DNA of 64,000 bases from positions 62,001-126,000 of the forward strand of contig NZ_JABAHI010000006.1 in assembly GCF_012584445.1 (NCBI RefSeq), written 5' to 3'. Below the pieces are notes generated by a model. It worked only from the letters and a program-made list of their open reading frames with translations, did not search any database and was not told the origin of the DNA. Positions 60,979-64,000 of this stretch are shown here, piece after piece. Made by a program: the position numbers and the translations under genes. Within the stretch, counting starts at the first letter, position 1; every line of letters begins with the position of its first letter. Source of the stretch: Olsenella sp. KGMB02461. GTDB lineage: Bacteria; Actinomycetota; Coriobacteriia; Coriobacteriales; Atopobiaceae.

Positions 60979-62217
60979 ATGTCGCACACGCTTTCCGACG
61001 GCTCCGGCCGTCAACCGCTTTACCGTCGTCCTGTCGGAGATAGATCCGCTGTTTTCTCTCCCATGAATCAAAACTCAACCCTTTCACGCCGCTGCCTCCT
61101 CAAGGCGACCGCCATTGGCACCCTTGGCGCAGCTTTTGCATTCACGCCTTCTGTCGCTTTCGCACGGCCCTCAGCCTCTCAATCCACCCTGGACGCGTTG
61201 GCCTCCGCCCAAGAGCAGCTGGACCAAGTCCAGGGGCAGCTCGACCAGCTAGGCGAGGAATACGAAGCCATCGCCGAGAAGCTCTCGGCCACCATGGACC
61301 AAATCGAAGAGGTCAACGGCCAGATCTCTGAGACCGAGGCCACCATCGCCCAAAAAGAGGAGGAGCTCGCAGCCAAAAAAGAGGTGCTGGCTCGCCGCGT
61401 CAACGCCAGTTACAAAGCCGGCGACTCCAACCTCTTGGAAGTGCTGCTCGCCTCCTCCAGCTTTGATGAGCTGACCTCGAACATCTATTACATGAACAAG
61501 GTGACGCAAAACGACGTCTCCTTGATCGACTCTGTGACCCAGGCCAAAGAGGCTCTAGCCCGCACCAAGGCCGAGCTGGAGAGCCGCAAGAGCCAGCTGG
61601 AAGAGCTCAAAGCCCAGCAGGGCGACGATCTTGCCGCCGCCCAGGCCAAGCAGCAGGAGGCCCAACAGCTCTTAGACAGCCTCTCTGGCGAGGTCCGCGA
61701 CCTCATGGCCCAGCGCGACGCAGAGATCTTGGCCTCAGCAGAAGAGGAGAAGGCCGAGCGCGAGAAGGCCCGTGCCGCGGCCGCTGCTGCGGCCAGCCGC
61801 CCAGCCGCTTCTGGATCCAGCGGCACCACACCGAATGCCGCAGGCTCTGCCTCTGGCAAAGGCGCGGCCATCGTGGCCGCCTGCTCCCGGGTTGGCTCCC
61901 CTGGCGGCGGCCTGTGCGCCATGTGGGTGAGCCAGGTCTACCAGGCAGCCGGCTGCGGGTACCCTGGCGGCAACGCCGTGGACCAGTACTATGCCTACTG
62001 CTCTAGCTCCGATCGCTCTACCCTTCAGCCTGGCATGCTCATCGCTGTGCCTTCCCACCCCCACACCGCTGCCGGCCGCATCTATGGCCATGTAGGCATC
62101 TACATTGGCGGCGGGCTGGTGATGGACAATGTAGGTTATATCCGCACCATCAGCCTGGACTCTTGGATCTCCTACTACGAGTCCGGCGGAGTACGCGCTC
62201 GCTGGGGCTTCGCCTAA
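60979..62217 (+). CDS. Coiled-coil peptidoglycan hydrolase with C-terminal NlpC/P60-like domain
   Basis: This protein of about 412 residues has a twin-arginine-type export signal (SRRCLLKATAIGTLGAAFAF, from about residue 37), an Ala/Glu/Gln/Lys-rich coiled coil (about 75-280, PcsB-like) and a C-terminal NlpC/P60-like domain with the active Cys in GGGLCAMWVSQVY and His in YGHVGIYIGGG. It is likely a secreted cell-wall hydrolase. ATG at 60979 is chosen because GGAG lies 5 nt upstream; ATG at 61063 starts directly at the signal and is a strong alternative. Isolated gene with its own terminator. Confidence 0.85.
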   Translation: MSHTLSDGSGRQPLYRRPVGDRSAVFSPMNQNSTLSRRCLLKATAIGTLGAAFAFTPSVAFARPSASQSTLDALASAQEQLDQVQGQLDQLGEEYEAIAEKLSATMDQIEEVNGQISETEATIAQKEEELAAKKEVLARRVNASYKAGDSNLLEVLLASSSFDELTSNIYYMNKVTQNDVSLIDSVTQAKEALARTKAELESRKSQLEELKAQQGDDLAAAQAKQQEAQQLLDSLSGEVRDLMAQRDAEILASAEEEKAEREKARAAAAAAASRPAASGSSGTTPNAAGSASGKGAAIVAACSRVGSPGGGLCAMWVSQVYQAAGCGYPGGNAVDQYYAYCSSSDRSTLQPGMLIAVPSHPHTAAGRIYGHVGIYIGGGLVMDNVGYIRTISLDSWISYYESGGVRARWGFA

Positions 62218-62243
62218 GATCTCACAGGTTCATGCGTTTTCAG

Positions 62244-62281
62244 TGCCTTGCAGCACCTTCTTTGGGCTGCAAGGCATTTTT
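62244..62281 (+). terminator. Terminator after the cell-wall hydrolase
   Basis: An 11-bp perfect stem (62244-62254, TGCCTTGCAGC, with 62266-62276) is followed by five T residues. It lies 27 nt past the stop. Confidence 0.9.
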
Positions 62282-62429
62282 ATGAGGGGCGGCCTCTGCG
62301 GTTTTCCCCTGCAGACCTGGGCGCAACCCGCATTAGGCGCCCTGTTTGCACTATGTTTTGCTTACCAGCTATGCCAGGAGGCACCGCATAAAGGCGCCGC
62401 CCGGAAGGTCTCATGAAGAAAGGACCCTC

Positions 62430-63482
62430 ATGGAAGCCAAGAAGCCCGAGGACACCTGCGTCCTCGTCACCGGTGGCGCCGGTTTTATCGGCAGCCATAC
62501 CTGCATCGACCTGCTCGAGAACGGCTACCAGGTAGTCGTGGTGGACGATCTGTCCAACTCCAACCCCAAGGTGTTCGACCGCATGCGCCAGATCGTGGGC
62601 GACAAAGCCTTCGAGCGCCTAAGCTTTCACCAGGTAAACATCTGCGACCGCGCCGCCCTCGAAGAGGTCTTCGCCAACTACGACGTCGACCGCGTGATCC
62701 ACTTCGCCGGCTTCAAGGCCGTGGGCGAATCGGTGGCAAAGCCATTGGAGTACTATTCCAACAACATTGGGGGCACCCTCACCCTGTGCGAGGTCATGCG
62801 CAACGCCGGCTGCAAGGCCATCATCTTCTCCAGCTCGGCCACGGTCTACGGCGATCCTGACAGCCTCCCCCTCACCGAGCAGTCCCCCAAGAAACCTGCC
62901 ACCAACCCCTATGGCTGGTCCAAGTGGATGATCGAGCAGATCTTGACCGACCTCTACACTGCCGACCCCGAGTGGGACGTCGTCCTGCTTCGCTACTTCA
63001 ACCCCATTGGCGCCCATCCTTCAGGGCTCATCGGCGAGGACCCCAAAGGTATCCCCAACAACCTGGTGCCCTACGTGGCCCAGACGGCTGTGGGCAAGCG
63101 CGAGGCCGTGCACGTCTATGGCGACGACTACCCCACCCCCGACGGCACCGGCGTCCGCGACTACATCCACGTGAGCGACCTGGCCTCGGGCCACGTTGCC
63201 GCCTTGGCTTGGATGAACGGCAAGACCGGCGTGGAGGTCTTCAACCTGGGCACCGGCGTGGGCTCCTCGGTCCTCGACGTGATCCACGAGTTCTCCCGCG
63301 CCTGCGGCCATGAGGTCCCCTACGTCATCGATCCTCGTCGAGACGGCGACGTTGCCGAGAATTACGCCAACTGCGACAAGGCGGCCCGGGAGATGGGTTG
63401 GCACGCCAAAAACAACCTGGCCGACATGTGCCGCGACTCTTGGAACTGGCAGTCCAAAAACCCCGACGGCTTGGGAGACTAG
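62430..63482 (+). CDS. galE: UDP-glucose 4-epimerase GalE
   Basis: This 350-residue SDR epimerase has the Rossmann motif TGGAGFIGSHT, SSSATVYG (catalytic Ser) and the YGWSK catalytic Tyr/Lys pair, all typical of GalE, which interconverts UDP-glucose and UDP-galactose for surface polysaccharide. ATG at 62430 follows AAAGGA at 5 nt; the longer frame upstream is not supported. It is 1 nt from the prenyl synthase start. Confidence 0.93.
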   Translation: MEAKKPEDTCVLVTGGAGFIGSHTCIDLLENGYQVVVVDDLSNSNPKVFDRMRQIVGDKAFERLSFHQVNICDRAALEEVFANYDVDRVIHFAGFKAVGESVAKPLEYYSNNIGGTLTLCEVMRNAGCKAIIFSSSATVYGDPDSLPLTEQSPKKPATNPYGWSKWMIEQILTDLYTADPEWDVVLLRYFNPIGAHPSGLIGEDPKGIPNNLVPYVAQTAVGKREAVHVYGDDYPTPDGTGVRDYIHVSDLASGHVAALAWMNGKTGVEVFNLGTGVGSSVLDVIHEFSRACGHEVPYVIDPRRDGDVAENYANCDKAAREMGWHAKNNLADMCRDSWNWQSKNPDGLGD

Positions 63483-63483
63483 C

Positions 63484-64000
63484 ATGGACCTTGAGAGTCC
63501 CGCGCCCCGCACCGGTGCCGACGACAATCCCTTTGCCATCTATGTGGCTTCTCAGCGCGATGCCATCGACAGCGAGCTGGCCGGCTGCTATGCCCTCTCC
63601 TTCAACCCCGACGTGAAGCGCTACCTCACTCGCCCCCTGCAGGACTTTTGCGCCCATGGCGGCAAGCGCGTGCGCCCTGCGTTGGTGCTTTTGTCGGCAG
63701 AATGCCTAGGCGGCTCCAGGGCCGCCGCCCTGCCTGCAGGCGCAGCCATCGAACAGTTCCAGACGGCAGCCCTGATCCATGACGACATCGCCGACGAGTC
63801 CGACACGCGCCGCGGTCTGCCCGCCATGCACATCACCCAAGGTGCCGGGCTTGCCATCAATGACGGCGACTATGCCTTGGTTGAGAGCTTTAGCTCGGTT
63901 TTGGAAGATGAGCGCATCGACGACAGCCACAAGCTCTTGGTGCTCACCGAGATCTCCGAAATGATGCTTCGCACCGTCGAGGGCCAGGCGCTGGATTTGG
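63484..64000 (+). CDS. Polyprenyl (geranylgeranyl/farnesyl-type) diphosphate synthase, 3' end beyond the window
   Basis: The first 172 residues read from the ATG at 63484 to the window edge. Residues GGKRVRPALVLLSAE and the first Asp-rich motif DDIADESDTRRG (about residue 99) identify an IspA/IspB-type trans-prenyltransferase that makes lipid carriers. It immediately follows galE, 1 nt after its stop, and so probably shares its transcript. Confidence 0.92.
   Translation, partial: MDLESPAPRTGADDNPFAIYVASQRDAIDSELAGCYALSFNPDVKRYLTRPLQDFCAHGGKRVRPALVLLSAECLGGSRAAALPAGAAIEQFQTAALIHDDIADESDTRRGLPAMHITQGAGLAINDGDYALVESFSSVLEDERIDDSHKLLVLTEISEMMLRTVEGQALDL

Overview
The window comes from a high-GC, anaerobic, Gram-positive-type bacterium, most likely a member of the Coriobacteriia (Olsenella/Atopobiaceae-like). 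This assignment is an inference from gene content: lipoproteins with lipoboxes, ECF transporters, a giant acyl-CoA dehydratase activase and the selenium-dependent purine cluster. It does not rest on a marker gene. No rRNA, tRNA, CRISPR array or insertion sequence was seen.

Positions 1 to about 36.7 kb form an island for anaerobic purine catabolism with selenium-dependent molybdenum hydroxylases. Nearly all of it is on the minus strand. In transcription order it holds ssnA, ygfK, a fused selenium-dependent xanthine dehydrogenase, a second hydroxylase with duplicated molybdenum subunits around shared FAD and 2Fe-2S subunits, a BMP-type nucleoside ABC transporter, ygeX, ygeY, ygeW, a ModE-like/MocA fusion and hydantoinase hyuA, which runs off the left edge. 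Next to these lie guanine deaminase, a hypoxanthine/guanine permease, an iron-type ABC transporter, the selenium mobilisation genes (class V cysteine desulfurase, DUF3343 protein, selD with Cys) and a xanthine/urate permease. No selA, selB or Sec codon was seen, which fits the 'labile selenium cofactor' trait. A YheO/DauR-type regulator is divergent from ssnA. A shared 21-bp dyad lies upstream of ygeX, between ssnA and the regulator, and upstream of the xanthine permease, suggesting one regulon.

From 36.9 to 43.5 kb there is an M20 peptidase, convergent with a 1558-residue acyl-CoA dehydratase activase that follows a TetR gene. From 44 to 52.7 kb the genes are varied: an orphan amino-acid-binding lipoprotein, an OatA-like acyltransferase, a UPF0210 protein, a membrane-anchored serine hydrolase, a CobW-type metallochaperone whose His-rich tail is out of frame after a G7 run, and an NADP-type secondary alcohol dehydrogenase.

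From 53.2 to 64 kb lie a Gfo/Idh/MocA-MurB fusion, a beta-helix repeat protein with no visible signal peptide, an FMN riboswitch controlling ribU and a complete ECF module (ecfA1-ecfA2-ecfT), a coiled-coil NlpC/P60-like cell-wall hydrolase, galE and the start of a polyprenyl synthetase gene. The 10-mer TTCTCGGCAG is repeated through the right half and is rare in the purine island.
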